Assembly (NCBI GenBank): GCA_902626585.1
Contig: CACOGA010000005.1
Span: 37,316 to 101,315, forward strand
Direction of reading: 5' to 3'
From: an uncultured Bacteroidota bacterium
GTDB lineage: Bacteria; Bacteroidota; Bacteroidia; Flavobacteriales; Flavobacteriaceae
DNA length: 64,000 nucleotides
A program made the translations under genes and the position numbers. How positions within the stretch are numbered: position 1 is the stretch's first letter; each line of letters opens with the position of its first letter. The notes beneath the pieces were generated by a model. It saw only the letters and a list, made by a program, of their open reading frames with translations, was not told where the DNA came from and ran no database searches. This document shows, in pieces, positions 1 through 8,862 of this stretch.

Positions 1-267
1 GAGGGAGCTGATGTAATTATAATAAAACCTGCTCTTTCTTATTTAGATATAATATTTAAAATCAAAAAAAGATTTAATATTCCTGTAATTGCCTATAATG
101 TAAGTGGAGAATACTCAATGGTTAAAAGTGCATCAGAAAATAACTATATAAGTGAAATGGAAACAATACTCGAGATATTATATTCAATCAAACGTTCAGG
201 CGCAAATGCAATTATAAGCTATCATGCCTTGGATGTTGCTAAATATTTAAACCATAATGAAGTATAA
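1..267 (+). CDS. hemB: Delta-aminolevulinic acid dehydratase (porphobilinogen synthase), 3' fragment
   Basis: The open frame at the window edge gives the last 88 residues of porphobilinogen synthase, which condenses two 5-aminolevulinate molecules into porphobilinogen in the cytoplasm. The read-through contains the family C-terminal signatures KPALSYLDII and PVIAYNVSGEYSMVK. The start and the catalytic lysines lie outside the window. The stop codon at 265-267 overlaps the hemL start at 257, so the two genes are translationally coupled. Identification is firm; only the 3' part is visible. Confidence 0.93.
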   Translation, partial: EGADVIIIKPALSYLDIIFKIKKRFNIPVIAYNVSGEYSMVKSASENNYISEMETILEILYSIKRSGANAIISYHALDVAKYLNHNEV

Positions 268-1543
268 TAATAGTACAAATGCGTTTGTTGAATCTCAAGA
301 ATTAATACCAGGGGGTGTTAATTCGCCAGTTAGAGCTTTTAAAAGTGTTAATTGTAACCCAGTTTTCTTTGATTATGGAAAAGGTAGTAAGGTTTATGAT
401 ATTGACGGAAATGAATACATTGATTGTATTTCATCATGGGGGCCGCTTATTTTTGGACATGCTGACAAAAAAACCCAGTCTAAAATTAATGAATATTTAA
501 AAAGAGGGACAACTTATGGTGCTCCAACAGTGATCGAATCTGAAATGGCAAAAAAAATTATTGAATTTGTTCCTTCAATCGAAAAAGTGCGAATGGTAAA
601 TTCAGGTACAGAGGCAACAATGAGTGCTATAAGACTTGCCAGAGGATATACATCTAAAAACTTAATTTTAAAATTTGCAGGTAACTATCATGGTCATGGA
701 GATAGCTTTTTGATAAAGGCAGGCTCAGGAGCTATGACTTTAGGATTACCAGACAGTCCAGGGGTGACCAGAAATACAGCTAAAGATACTGTTATTGCTG
801 AGTTTAATTCAATTGAATCTGTTTCTGAACAATTTAAAAAAAATCCTGATAAAATTGCGGCCGTTATAATAGAACCTGTAGCAGGAAATATGGGACTTGT
901 TGAGTCAAAGAAGGACTTCCTTGTAGAACTTAGAAATTTGTGTGACCAAAATAATTCATTATTAATATTTGACGAGGTAATGAGTGGATTTAGGTTATCA
1001 AAAGGTGGTGCTCAGGAATTATATAATGTTATTCCCGATATAACGACATTGGGTAAAATAATTGGTGGTGGGCTTCCCGTTGGTGCATACGGAGGAAAAT
1101 CTGATATTATGGATTATTTAGCTCCTAATGGACCAGTTTATCAGGCAGGCACGCTCTCTGGAAACCCTCTAGCAATGAGTGCTGGACTTTCTGTATTAAA
1201 TCGACTTGATGAAAAATTGTTTGATAGACTTGAATTAATTTCAAAAAAGATTCACGAAGGGTTCTTACAAAATATTAATGAGACTGGAACTAATGCAATT
1301 ATAAATAGAGCTGGATCGATGATGACTATGTTTTTTACTAATAATAAAAAAGTTGAAAATTATAACGACGCAATTACATGTGACTTAAAGAAATATGCAA
1401 AATACTTTAAATCCATGTTAGACCAAGGTATATACTTACCTCCTTCACAGTTTGAGTGCATGTTTATTTCGTCAGTATACAGTGAGAATGATATAAAAAA
1501 AATTATCCAATCTAATAAAAAATCACTAGTGTCAATTTTATGA
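257..1543 (+). CDS. hemL: Glutamate-1-semialdehyde 2,1-aminomutase
   Basis: A PLP-dependent class III aminotransferase of 428 residues, normal length for HemL. It converts glutamate-1-semialdehyde to 5-aminolevulinate, the last step of the C5 route. The PLP lysine is about K267 in TTLGKIIGGGLPVGAYGGK, and the cofactor-phosphate region appears as NSGTEATMSAIRLARG near residues 115-130. It starts inside the 3' end of hemB and overlaps hemE by the four bases ATGA, so it is part of one haem operon. Its presence implies that the organism makes ALA from glutamyl-tRNA (HemA would lie outside the window). Confidence 0.96.
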   Translation: MKYNNSTNAFVESQELIPGGVNSPVRAFKSVNCNPVFFDYGKGSKVYDIDGNEYIDCISSWGPLIFGHADKKTQSKINEYLKRGTTYGAPTVIESEMAKKIIEFVPSIEKVRMVNSGTEATMSAIRLARGYTSKNLILKFAGNYHGHGDSFLIKAGSGAMTLGLPDSPGVTRNTAKDTVIAEFNSIESVSEQFKKNPDKIAAVIIEPVAGNMGLVESKKDFLVELRNLCDQNNSLLIFDEVMSGFRLSKGGAQELYNVIPDITTLGKIIGGGLPVGAYGGKSDIMDYLAPNGPVYQAGTLSGNPLAMSAGLSVLNRLDEKLFDRLELISKKIHEGFLQNINETGTNAIINRAGSMMTMFFTNNKKVENYNDAITCDLKKYAKYFKSMLDQGIYLPPSQFECMFISSVYSENDIKKIIQSNKKSLVSIL

Positions 1544-2565
1544 AAAAAAATATATTTATTGAAAATATTAATGGAAATGCAACATCACGCCCACCAGTTT
1601 GGTTCATGAGGCAGGCAGGTAGAATTTTACCCTCTTACCTAAAACTTAAACAGAAATATAGCTTTGATGAAATGATGCAAAATAAGGAATTGGCAGCTAA
1701 AGTGACGCTTCTTCCTTTGGACGATCTTGGTGTTGATGCTGGAATTCTCTTTTCCGATATTTTAGTAATTCCTAAAGCACTGGGATTAGAGCTTGAATTT
1801 ACCTCAAAGGGACCTAAATTTCACAATGCTCTTGACGAAAATATTAATATTGAAAACCTTAGATTTAGTTCTGAGAAACTAGATTATATTTATAATAACA
1901 TCAAAGAAATTAAAATTCAGAGACCAGAAACACCTCTTATTGGATTTTGCGGAGGACCACTAACTACATTCCTTTTTATGTTTAGAAGAAATGAATTGAA
2001 TAAAGATTTTAATCATGTTATAAAACTCTTTTATAAAGAAAAGAAAAAGTGCATTAGAATAATGGAAATGATAACAGAAGCCTCCGTTGAGTATGTAAAT
2101 AATCAAGTCGACAGTGGGATTGATTGCTTCCAGTTATTTGAGACATATTGCGGTATTCTCCCCGAACAATTATACACTGAGATTGTTCTTCCTTATTCAA
2201 AAGAAATTTTAAATGCCGCAATGAATAAAAATTGCAAAACTATCTTTTTTCCCAAGAATTATAATACAGGGCTTAAGAACATAAATAAAGACATTTGTGA
2301 TATAGCCAGTATAGATTGGCAGTTACCGCTTGAATCGGCACGAACATTGCTATGTAATAGTGTTGGAATCCAAGGGAATATGGACCCAAGAATATTTTTC
2401 TCAGACAAAGCAGAGATTGAAAAATATCTTATTAATTTGACCCGTTTTGGACAAAAAAATACTAATTGGATATTTAATTTGGGGCATGGTTTCATACCAG
2501 GTATTGACGTTGAAAATGTAAATTTTGTTGTTAACTGGATAAAAAACTACAACTGGAACAGGTAA
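1540..2565 (+). CDS. hemE: Uroporphyrinogen III decarboxylase
   Basis: A 341-residue cytoplasmic enzyme that removes the four acetate carboxyls of uroporphyrinogen III to give coproporphyrinogen III. The substrate-binding N-terminal motif RPPVWFMRQAGR is at residues 17-28 with the conserved RQAGR at 24-28. FCGGPLTTFLFM and the C-terminal FNLGHGFIPGIDVENV also match the family. It overlaps hemL by 4 bp and is followed by hemN after a single base. No unusual residues were noticed. Confidence 0.96.
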   Translation: MKKNIFIENINGNATSRPPVWFMRQAGRILPSYLKLKQKYSFDEMMQNKELAAKVTLLPLDDLGVDAGILFSDILVIPKALGLELEFTSKGPKFHNALDENINIENLRFSSEKLDYIYNNIKEIKIQRPETPLIGFCGGPLTTFLFMFRRNELNKDFNHVIKLFYKEKKKCIRIMEMITEASVEYVNNQVDSGIDCFQLFETYCGILPEQLYTEIVLPYSKEILNAAMNKNCKTIFFPKNYNTGLKNINKDICDIASIDWQLPLESARTLLCNSVGIQGNMDPRIFFSDKAEIEKYLINLTRFGQKNTNWIFNLGHGFIPGIDVENVNFVVNWIKNYNWNR

Positions 2566-2566
2566 A

Positions 2567-3943
2567 ATGAAAATTGATAATAAATTATTAAATAAGTATA
2601 ATAAGAAGGGGCCACGTTACACCTCTTACCCCCCTGCCACTCACTTTTCAGAAAAATATGACGATAAGGATTTTATCAACTCGGTAATCAAATCAAACAA
2701 TGAGAACCCACAAAACGTCTCCATTTACATTCATATTCCTTTTTGCCCACAAATTTGCCACTTTTGCGGATGTACAACCGAGTCTGGGTTTACAAAGCCT
2801 TTTTTAGAAAGATATGTTGATGCTCTCATCAAAGAAATTGAATTTGTCTCAAAATATATTAACAATGACCGCAAGCTGACCCAAATACATTGGGGAGGTG
2901 GAACACCAAATGCAATATCATTAAAGTATATTCAGCGTATCACAGAAAAAATTCTCATGTGTTTCAATCTTAATGATGAATATGAAATGGCTATTGAATG
3001 TAGTCCAGCTCATCTTGACTACAGACACATTGAATTGTTGAAAAGTTATGGATTTAATAGAATATCTTTAGGTATCCAAGATTTTGACGGAAAAGTTTTA
3101 GATGCTATAAATAGACGAAGACCCAAGCGTCCGATTTCTAAAATGGTAGAAAAAATTCACTCTGAAGGTTTCAGAGGGACTAATATTGACTTGGTTTATG
3201 GACTTCCGCTTCAGACTGTCAAAAATTTTAATAAGACCATAGAAAAAGCTATTGACTTAAATACAGACAGAATAGTTACATTCTCTTATGCTCATGTACC
3301 TTCAATTCTTCCACGTCAAAAAATATTAGAAAATATTGGATTTCCGTCCGCGGAGGAAAAAGCAGAAATGTATAATAATGCTTACAAAAAATTTACTGAT
3401 GCAGGCTATGTACCAATCGGTATGGATCACTTTTGTAGACCAGACGATGAGTTTTATTTAGCCCTAAATAATAATCAGCTTCACAGAAATTTTCAGGGAT
3501 ACTGCACAACAAGAACAACTGGGCAAGTGTATGGTTTTGGGGCTTCATCAATATCACAGTTGTTCTCAGCCTATAGTCAAAATGTCAAAAATGCAGCACA
3601 GTATATAAAAATGATTAATGAAAAAAATACAGCTGTATTAAGAGGATATAACCTGGAAAGAAACGAAAAGATAATCAGAGATGTTATAAACTCTGTGATG
3701 TGCAATTACTATGTAGATTTTTCTGAAATTGCCAAAAAATATGAAAGTGATTCAGATGAAATCAAAGAGATTGTTGGTTTTGATAATGAAAAGTTTAAAG
3801 ATTTTGTCGATTTAAATTTTATGAAAATTGAAAATGATAAAATTATCATTTATGATAGTGCGAGATTATATATAAGAAATATAGCTATGGAATTTGACCC
3901 ACTTCTCAATAAAAAAATTGGGACGTATTCAAAAACGATTTAG
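2567..3943 (+). CDS. hemN: Oxygen-independent coproporphyrinogen III oxidase (radical SAM)
   Basis: A 458-residue radical SAM enzyme that converts coproporphyrinogen III to protoporphyrinogen IX without oxygen. The CX3CX2C cluster motif is at C60, C64 and C67, with the extra HemN cysteine at C69, in HIPFCPQICHFCGC. The N-terminal KYNKKGPRYTSYPPATHF and the full length distinguish true HemN from the shorter HemW proteins. A HemN-type C-terminal domain follows the TIM-barrel core. It sits between hemE (1 bp gap) and hemH (start one base after the stop). No oxygen-dependent HemF is seen in the window. Confidence 0.95.
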   Translation: MKIDNKLLNKYNKKGPRYTSYPPATHFSEKYDDKDFINSVIKSNNENPQNVSIYIHIPFCPQICHFCGCTTESGFTKPFLERYVDALIKEIEFVSKYINNDRKLTQIHWGGGTPNAISLKYIQRITEKILMCFNLNDEYEMAIECSPAHLDYRHIELLKSYGFNRISLGIQDFDGKVLDAINRRRPKRPISKMVEKIHSEGFRGTNIDLVYGLPLQTVKNFNKTIEKAIDLNTDRIVTFSYAHVPSILPRQKILENIGFPSAEEKAEMYNNAYKKFTDAGYVPIGMDHFCRPDDEFYLALNNNQLHRNFQGYCTTRTTGQVYGFGASSISQLFSAYSQNVKNAAQYIKMINEKNTAVLRGYNLERNEKIIRDVINSVMCNYYVDFSEIAKKYESDSDEIKEIVGFDNEKFKDFVDLNFMKIENDKIIIYDSARLYIRNIAMEFDPLLNKKIGTYSKTI

Positions 3944-3944
3944 A

Positions 3945-4958
3945 ATGAATAAGACCGGTGTACTTTTAGTGAATTTAGGAACTCCAAATAGTCCAAAAAC
4001 TGGGGATGTAAGAAGCTATTTATTTCAATTTTTGAATGACAAAAGAGTTATTGACCTCCCCTGGTTGATCCGAAAAATACTAGTTAATCTGATAATTGTC
4101 CCTTTCCGAGCACCAAGTTCAGCAAAAATTTATAAAGAACTTTGGACTGAAAAGGGTTCGCCTATTATCTATCATACTGAAAGTTTAAAAAGTAAACTCC
4201 AAAAATCACTGGGAAAAGAATTTTATGTTGAATATGCTATGAGATACAAAAACCCGTCTTTAAATGTTGCTTTGGAAAAATTAAGACTTAAAAATTTAAA
4301 ACAAATTATTGTAATCCCTTTATTTCCCCAATATGCATCTGCAACTAATGGATCCGTTATTGAAGAGGTTATGGAAATTATTAAATATTGGTGGGTGATT
4401 CCCGAAATCAATTTTGTTTCACAATTTTACAATGAAAAGTTGTTTATAGATGCCTTTGTAGAAAAAGGGGAAAAATATAATATTAAGGAATATGATGAAA
4501 TTATTTTTAGTTTTCACGGACTTCCTGAAAGACATGTAGATAAAGTTTATGAAGACAGCCTATGTAAAGATAATAAATGTGAAGCTGGCATAACTGAACT
4601 TAATCAATTTTGCTACAAGGCGACATGTTATGAAACCGCCAAGCAAATTGCTAGAAGACTGAAAATAAAGAAATCTGACTATATTGTTTCTTTTCAATCT
4701 AGACTTGATAATAAGTGGCTAAGACCGTTTTCAGATGAAGTAATTAAAAAAACAGGTAAAAAAGGAGATAAAAAAATATTATGTTTTTCACCATCTTTTG
4801 TTGCAGATTGTCTTGAAACCATAATCGAAATTGGAGACGAATATCAAGAACTATTTGAAGAATATGGAGGCGAAAAGGTTCAGCTTGTTGAAAGCTTAAA
4901 CGATAGTGACACTTGGGTTAAATGCCTTGAAAAAATGGTCCTAGAAAGAACCATTTAA
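3945..4958 (+). CDS. hemH: Ferrochelatase
   Basis: A 337-residue ferrochelatase that inserts ferrous iron into the porphyrin. The N-terminal GVLLVNLGTPNSPKTGDVRSYL is diagnostic and the catalytic histidine is about H191 in FSFHGLPERH. The frame stays open upstream to 3894, but that extension lies inside hemN and is not family-like, so the ATG at 3945, just after the hemN TAG, is chosen. Several cysteines (CKDNKCEAG, CYKATCY) sit in the middle of the protein; I cannot tell whether they bind a cluster. Confidence 0.95.
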   Translation: MNKTGVLLVNLGTPNSPKTGDVRSYLFQFLNDKRVIDLPWLIRKILVNLIIVPFRAPSSAKIYKELWTEKGSPIIYHTESLKSKLQKSLGKEFYVEYAMRYKNPSLNVALEKLRLKNLKQIIVIPLFPQYASATNGSVIEEVMEIIKYWWVIPEINFVSQFYNEKLFIDAFVEKGEKYNIKEYDEIIFSFHGLPERHVDKVYEDSLCKDNKCEAGITELNQFCYKATCYETAKQIARRLKIKKSDYIVSFQSRLDNKWLRPFSDEVIKKTGKKGDKKILCFSPSFVADCLETIIEIGDEYQELFEEYGGEKVQLVESLNDSDTWVKCLEKMVLERTI

Positions 4959-5014
4959 GTTTTCAAAATATTTGAGAAAATACAATATAAATAAACTTAA
5001 ATTTTCTTGAAAAA

Positions 5015-6343
5015 ATGCTTAATTCAATAAAAAAAGTCGACACAATAATATTGGGAGCCGGAATTTCAGGATTAACCCTTGGATACTATCTACATAAAAA
5101 GAATAAAGACTTTTTGGTTTTTGATTCTAATGCATCAAACGGAGGTAATATCTCAACAAAAATTAAAAATGGTTTTATATGTGAGAATGGCCCAAATACT
5201 GTTCTTCTCAATAATAAAAGTATTAAAGATTTAATCTCAGATCTAGAGTTAGACGAGGAAATCATATACCCAAATGATAACAATAATAAAAGATTTCTTT
5301 TGAGAAATGGTAAACTGATTGAACTACCAAGTTCATTTGGTAAATTTTTAATTTCAAATTTTCTAAGCCTTTACTCTAAGATTTGTATCCTTTTTGAGAT
5401 TTTTAAAAGCAAAACTCGCGACAATACATCCGTATATGAATTTTTTAATAGAAGATTTGGAAAAGAATTTCATGATACATTAATAGAACCTTTTTTAACC
5501 GGTGTTTATGCAGGAAATACCAAAAATATGAGTACAAAACATGTACTAAAAAAAATATGGGAAATGGAGCAAAAGCACGGCAGTATAATTCTAGGTTTCA
5601 TGAAAAAAAAATCAAGAAGTAAAATGCCAAAGTCATTCAACTTTAAAAAAGGACTTAGCAGATTATCGGATTCAATATTTCAAAAAATAAAAAATAAAAT
5701 TAGACTTAGCAGTAAGATAACCTCAATTTCTAAAATTGGAAATATATATGAAGTAAGCATTGATAATAAAATTAAATTTCATTGCAATAAGTTGGTCTCC
5801 ACAATACCTGCTTATGCCCTTTCTGATATTTTATATGATGTTGAGGTTTCCCAAGAGTTGAAAAAAATATCGTATTGTCCAATATATGTACTTCATTTAG
5901 GAATAGAAAGAGAAAAGATTATGGAAGATATCAGTGGATTTGGTGTCCTTACGAAGCCTTCTGATGAAAAGAATTTTTTGGGAATCATATTCAACAGCAG
6001 GATTTTCCCTCATGTTGCTCCACTTGGAAAAGATTTACTAACAGTTATGATTGGTGGGGCTAGACAAGAAAAACTAATAAAATTAGAGAAAGAAGTATTG
6101 TTTGATAAAGTTTTAAATGATATAAAAAAACTGATTTCATATGAGGGCAAGATCGTAATGAAGCATGACTTTTTATGGAAGAGAGGTATACCACAATATG
6201 ATCTAAATCACGAAAGTATCATTAGTAAAATCAAAAATTTTCAAAATAAAAACAAAAACTTTCACATTATGGGAAATTATTTTGAGGGTATTTCGGTAAG
6301 TGATTGTGTAGAAAAGGCATACGCCCTATCCAAAATATTATGA
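5015..6343 (+). CDS. hemG: Protoporphyrinogen oxidase, FAD-dependent (HemG/HemY type)
   Basis: A 442-residue flavoprotein of the amine-oxidase superfamily. The N-terminal dinucleotide-binding motif GAGISGLTLGYYL begins at residue 14 and is followed by an NGGNISTK loop. FLTGVYAGNTKNMS matches protoporphyrinogen oxidases, and the C-terminal GNYFEGISVSDCVEKAY matches the FAD-closing segment. It oxidises protoporphyrinogen IX to protoporphyrin IX, the substrate of the ferrochelatase encoded just upstream. A 56 bp gap separates it from hemH. Its last 6 bp overlap the 3' end of the opposite-strand fbpC. Such genes are named hemG or hemY in different databases. Confidence 0.92.
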   Translation: MLNSIKKVDTIILGAGISGLTLGYYLHKKNKDFLVFDSNASNGGNISTKIKNGFICENGPNTVLLNNKSIKDLISDLELDEEIIYPNDNNNKRFLLRNGKLIELPSSFGKFLISNFLSLYSKICILFEIFKSKTRDNTSVYEFFNRRFGKEFHDTLIEPFLTGVYAGNTKNMSTKHVLKKIWEMEQKHGSIILGFMKKKSRSKMPKSFNFKKGLSRLSDSIFQKIKNKIRLSSKITSISKIGNIYEVSIDNKIKFHCNKLVSTIPAYALSDILYDVEVSQELKKISYCPIYVLHLGIEREKIMEDISGFGVLTKPSDEKNFLGIIFNSRIFPHVAPLGKDLLTVMIGGARQEKLIKLEKEVLFDKVLNDIKKLISYEGKIVMKHDFLWKRGIPQYDLNHESIISKIKNFQNKNKNFHIMGNYFEGISVSDCVEKAYALSKIL

Positions 6344-7303
6344 GGTAAAGAAACTTGAGCAATTTTTATCAAAAAACATCAAATCCTTCTTTGAATAATC
6401 AAAATATACTTCAGAGTTTATTTTTACAGGTTTTTGAGAAATTATTGACCATATATTGTCTTTAAATCTCCCGATTAACTTATATTCTTTTCCTTGAAAA
6501 AAGCATTTTTCAACATGCATGGAATTGGGTGAATTATCTACTAGTTTTATTTTTTCAGGTCTTATGTAAAATACCTTGTCCTCAATTGGAAATTTATTTA
6601 TGTCACCTAGGACCTCTGCACAATAGCAATTTGCAGGTTCACAATACATAGTTTCTGGGCTTGAGAATTGCTGAACAATACCTGCTTTGAATATCAGTAT
6701 TTTATCAGAGATGTTTAGCGCATCATTAATATCATGTGTTACTAAAATTGTAGTGATATTACTTTCTCTTATTATTTTACATATCTCATCTCTAATAGAA
6801 TATTTAATATTTGCATCCAGATTACTAAAGGGCTCATCTAACAATAATAAATCAGGTTCTCTCAAGATTGACCTAGCTATACATGCTCTTTGTTGCTCAC
6901 CACCTGAAATTTCATGTGGATATCTTTCAAGTAATTTTTCAAGATTTGTAAGGTTGATAATTTTGGTAAAATTTTTAATATATTTTTGATCAAGATTAAA
7001 AAGAATATTTTCTTTGATATTTAAGTGTGGGAATAAGGGATAATCCTGAAAAACATAGCCTATTTTTCTTTTTTGAGGTTTTACAAATACACCATTACCG
7101 TTAATCATATTTCCGTTTAAGGAAATATGTCCCGAATTAATTTTTTCCAAACCTGCAAGACATTTTAAAAAGGTAGATTTCCCAGAGCCACTTTCACCTA
7201 CAAAAGAAATAAGCTGACCTCTTTCAACTGAGAAGCTCAAATTATTAATAACTCTTGTGGAGTTAGTATAACCCTTGACTAAATTTTTAACCTCTAAATA
7301 CAT
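6338..7303 (-). CDS. fbpC: Iron(III) ABC transporter, ATP-binding protein
   Basis: A 321-residue cytoplasmic ATPase of the FbpC/PotA type. Walker A GESGSGKST is at residues 36-44, the Q-loop FQD at 85-87, the signature SGGEQQRACIA from 133, and Walker B LLLLDEP at about 152-157. A C-terminal regulatory extension follows (FYIRPEKIKL), as in TOBE-bearing iron and anion importers. The gene overlaps the 3' end of the permease gene by 17 bp and is the last gene of the fbpABC operon. The substrate is inferred from the neighbouring iron-type binding protein. Confidence 0.9.
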   Translation of the reverse strand: MYLEVKNLVKGYTNSTRVINNLSFSVERGQLISFVGESGSGKSTFLKCLAGLEKINSGHISLNGNMINGNGVFVKPQKRKIGYVFQDYPLFPHLNIKENILFNLDQKYIKNFTKIINLTNLEKLLERYPHEISGGEQQRACIARSILREPDLLLLDEPFSNLDANIKYSIRDEICKIIRESNITTILVTHDINDALNISDKILIFKAGIVQQFSSPETMYCEPANCYCAEVLGDINKFPIEDKVFYIRPEKIKLVDNSPNSMHVEKCFFQGKEYKLIGRFKDNIWSIISQKPVKINSEVYFDYSKKDLMFFDKNCSSFFTS

Positions 7304-8861
7304 TTGATTTGTCCAAGAATATTTTTAAAAATATCAGCAATATACAGCAAATAATAATAATTACAGACGAATATATACTGGATAGAGGAATCATCTCCTC
7401 AACAGCAAATTCATAGGTTTGAGTAGCTAAAGTATCAAAATTGAAGGGTCTTAATATTAAAGTGATTGGCAGCTCTTTCATAATATCTACAAAAACCAAA
7501 GTAAGTGCTGTGAAAAATGCATACTTATTAATCGGAAAATAAATTTTTTGAAAAATTTTAAAACTTGATAATCCTAAATTTTTTGCAGAATTATTATACG
7601 AATCAGGATACTTTTCCATACTAGATTTTATAGGTGATTTGCCAACAGCCATAAATCTTATTATGTATGCATATATCAGTATAACAAAATATACCGAAAA
7701 ACTACCCAATAGGTTTACGTTTTCAAAAGAATTATCAATACTGGTAATAAATATGATAACAGATAAAGCAACGACAGCTCCTGGAATTGAATAACCAAGG
7801 GAAATAAACTGATTTATATAGTAGTATAATCTTGAATTTGAAATTTTCTCGTTGTACAGAAAAAAAGTTGAAATAATTAAAATTAAAATTGAAGCCAAAA
7901 GAGATACAGTAACAGAATTAAATGTCAGATTTAATAATCTTTCAAAGTTGATTTTATCAAAGCTGGAAATTATATTAAAAACATTAAATAAAACCGGAAC
8001 CACAAAAGCTAGAATAATAGGGATCAAACATACAAAGTATATTAAAAATTTTGTAATTAACTTTGGACGATTTATTGTTGATAATTCACTGTTTTTTGGA
8101 AAGCTAAATCTTTTACTTTGATTAAAATATTTTTCAATAAAAAATAAAAAAGCAACGATAAATAATAAAATTGATGACAATTGTATTGCAGCGCCTGAAT
8201 CATTCATTGGCCCCCATGATCTAAATATTCCAATAGTGTAGGTATTTACACCAAAATATTTCACAGCTCCATATTCATTTAACACCTCCATTACAACTAA
8301 AAATAATCCTGAAAAAATTGCCGGTTTTGAAAGCGGTAAAACCACTTTGACTAAGGTCTTATATCCGTTGAGGCCAAGATTTTTAGCCATGTCATAATAT
8401 CTTGAGCCAAAAAGACTAAAAGAAATTCTTGAAACACTGTAAATATACGGATATAATGAAAAAGCCAGAATGACTCCTAAAACTTCAATTTGTAAAAAGT
8501 CATAAGTAATTTTAAAAGGGCCTGTAAAACTTAGGATTTCACTGTATGTGAATGCCATAATATATGTCGGAATAGCTAGAGGTAAATAAAGTATTAAGTC
8601 AAGAAATCGTCTTCCGAAAAACTTATAATTACTGATAAACCAAGCCGGTATTACTCCAATAATAAGAGAGAAAAATGAGGTTAATACTATTAAATATATT
8701 GTATTTACAGAATACTCAAAAAGTAAATTTTCAAATAGGTAAATAGCAGAGCTTGGATCTTGAGTAAAAGACCTTACTAATAAAAATAATACAGGAAAAA
8801 ATATTATAGTAAAAAGCGATAAAGCTAGTCTATCTTGAAACCTAACCTTTTTCAAAATCAA
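7287..8861 (-). CDS. fbpB: Iron(III) ABC transporter, fused permease
   Basis: An inner-membrane permease of about 524 residues with around twelve hydrophobic segments and two permease halves. Each half carries an EAA-like cytoplasmic loop: AKNLGLNGYKTLVKVVLPLS in the first and AKNLGLSSFKIFQKIYFPIN in the second. This fused form is typical of FbpB. The open frame extends to ATG codons at 8906 and 8900, but those overlap fbpA by about 40 bp. I chose the TTG at 8861, one base after the fbpA stop, which gives a more family-like N-terminus. The start is uncertain, the identity is not. Confidence 0.87.
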   Translation of the reverse strand: MILKKVRFQDRLALSLFTIIFFPVLFLLVRSFTQDPSSAIYLFENLLFEYSVNTIYLIVLTSFFSLIIGVIPAWFISNYKFFGRRFLDLILYLPLAIPTYIMAFTYSEILSFTGPFKITYDFLQIEVLGVILAFSLYPYIYSVSRISFSLFGSRYYDMAKNLGLNGYKTLVKVVLPLSKPAIFSGLFLVVMEVLNEYGAVKYFGVNTYTIGIFRSWGPMNDSGAAIQLSSILLFIVAFLFFIEKYFNQSKRFSFPKNSELSTINRPKLITKFLIYFVCLIPIILAFVVPVLFNVFNIISSFDKINFERLLNLTFNSVTVSLLASILILIISTFFLYNEKISNSRLYYYINQFISLGYSIPGAVVALSVIIFITSIDNSFENVNLLGSFSVYFVILIYAYIIRFMAVGKSPIKSSMEKYPDSYNNSAKNLGLSSFKIFQKIYFPINKYAFFTALTLVFVDIMKELPITLILRPFNFDTLATQTYEFAVEEMIPLSSIYSSVIIIICCILLIFLKIFLDKSNVFRG

Positions 8862-8862
8862 T

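Noticed and set aside
4959..5014. Weak repeat TTTTC...GAAAA between hemH and hemG as a terminator
   Set aside because: Arms are imperfect and AT-rich, without a following T run, and the downstream gene is in the same pathway and direction.
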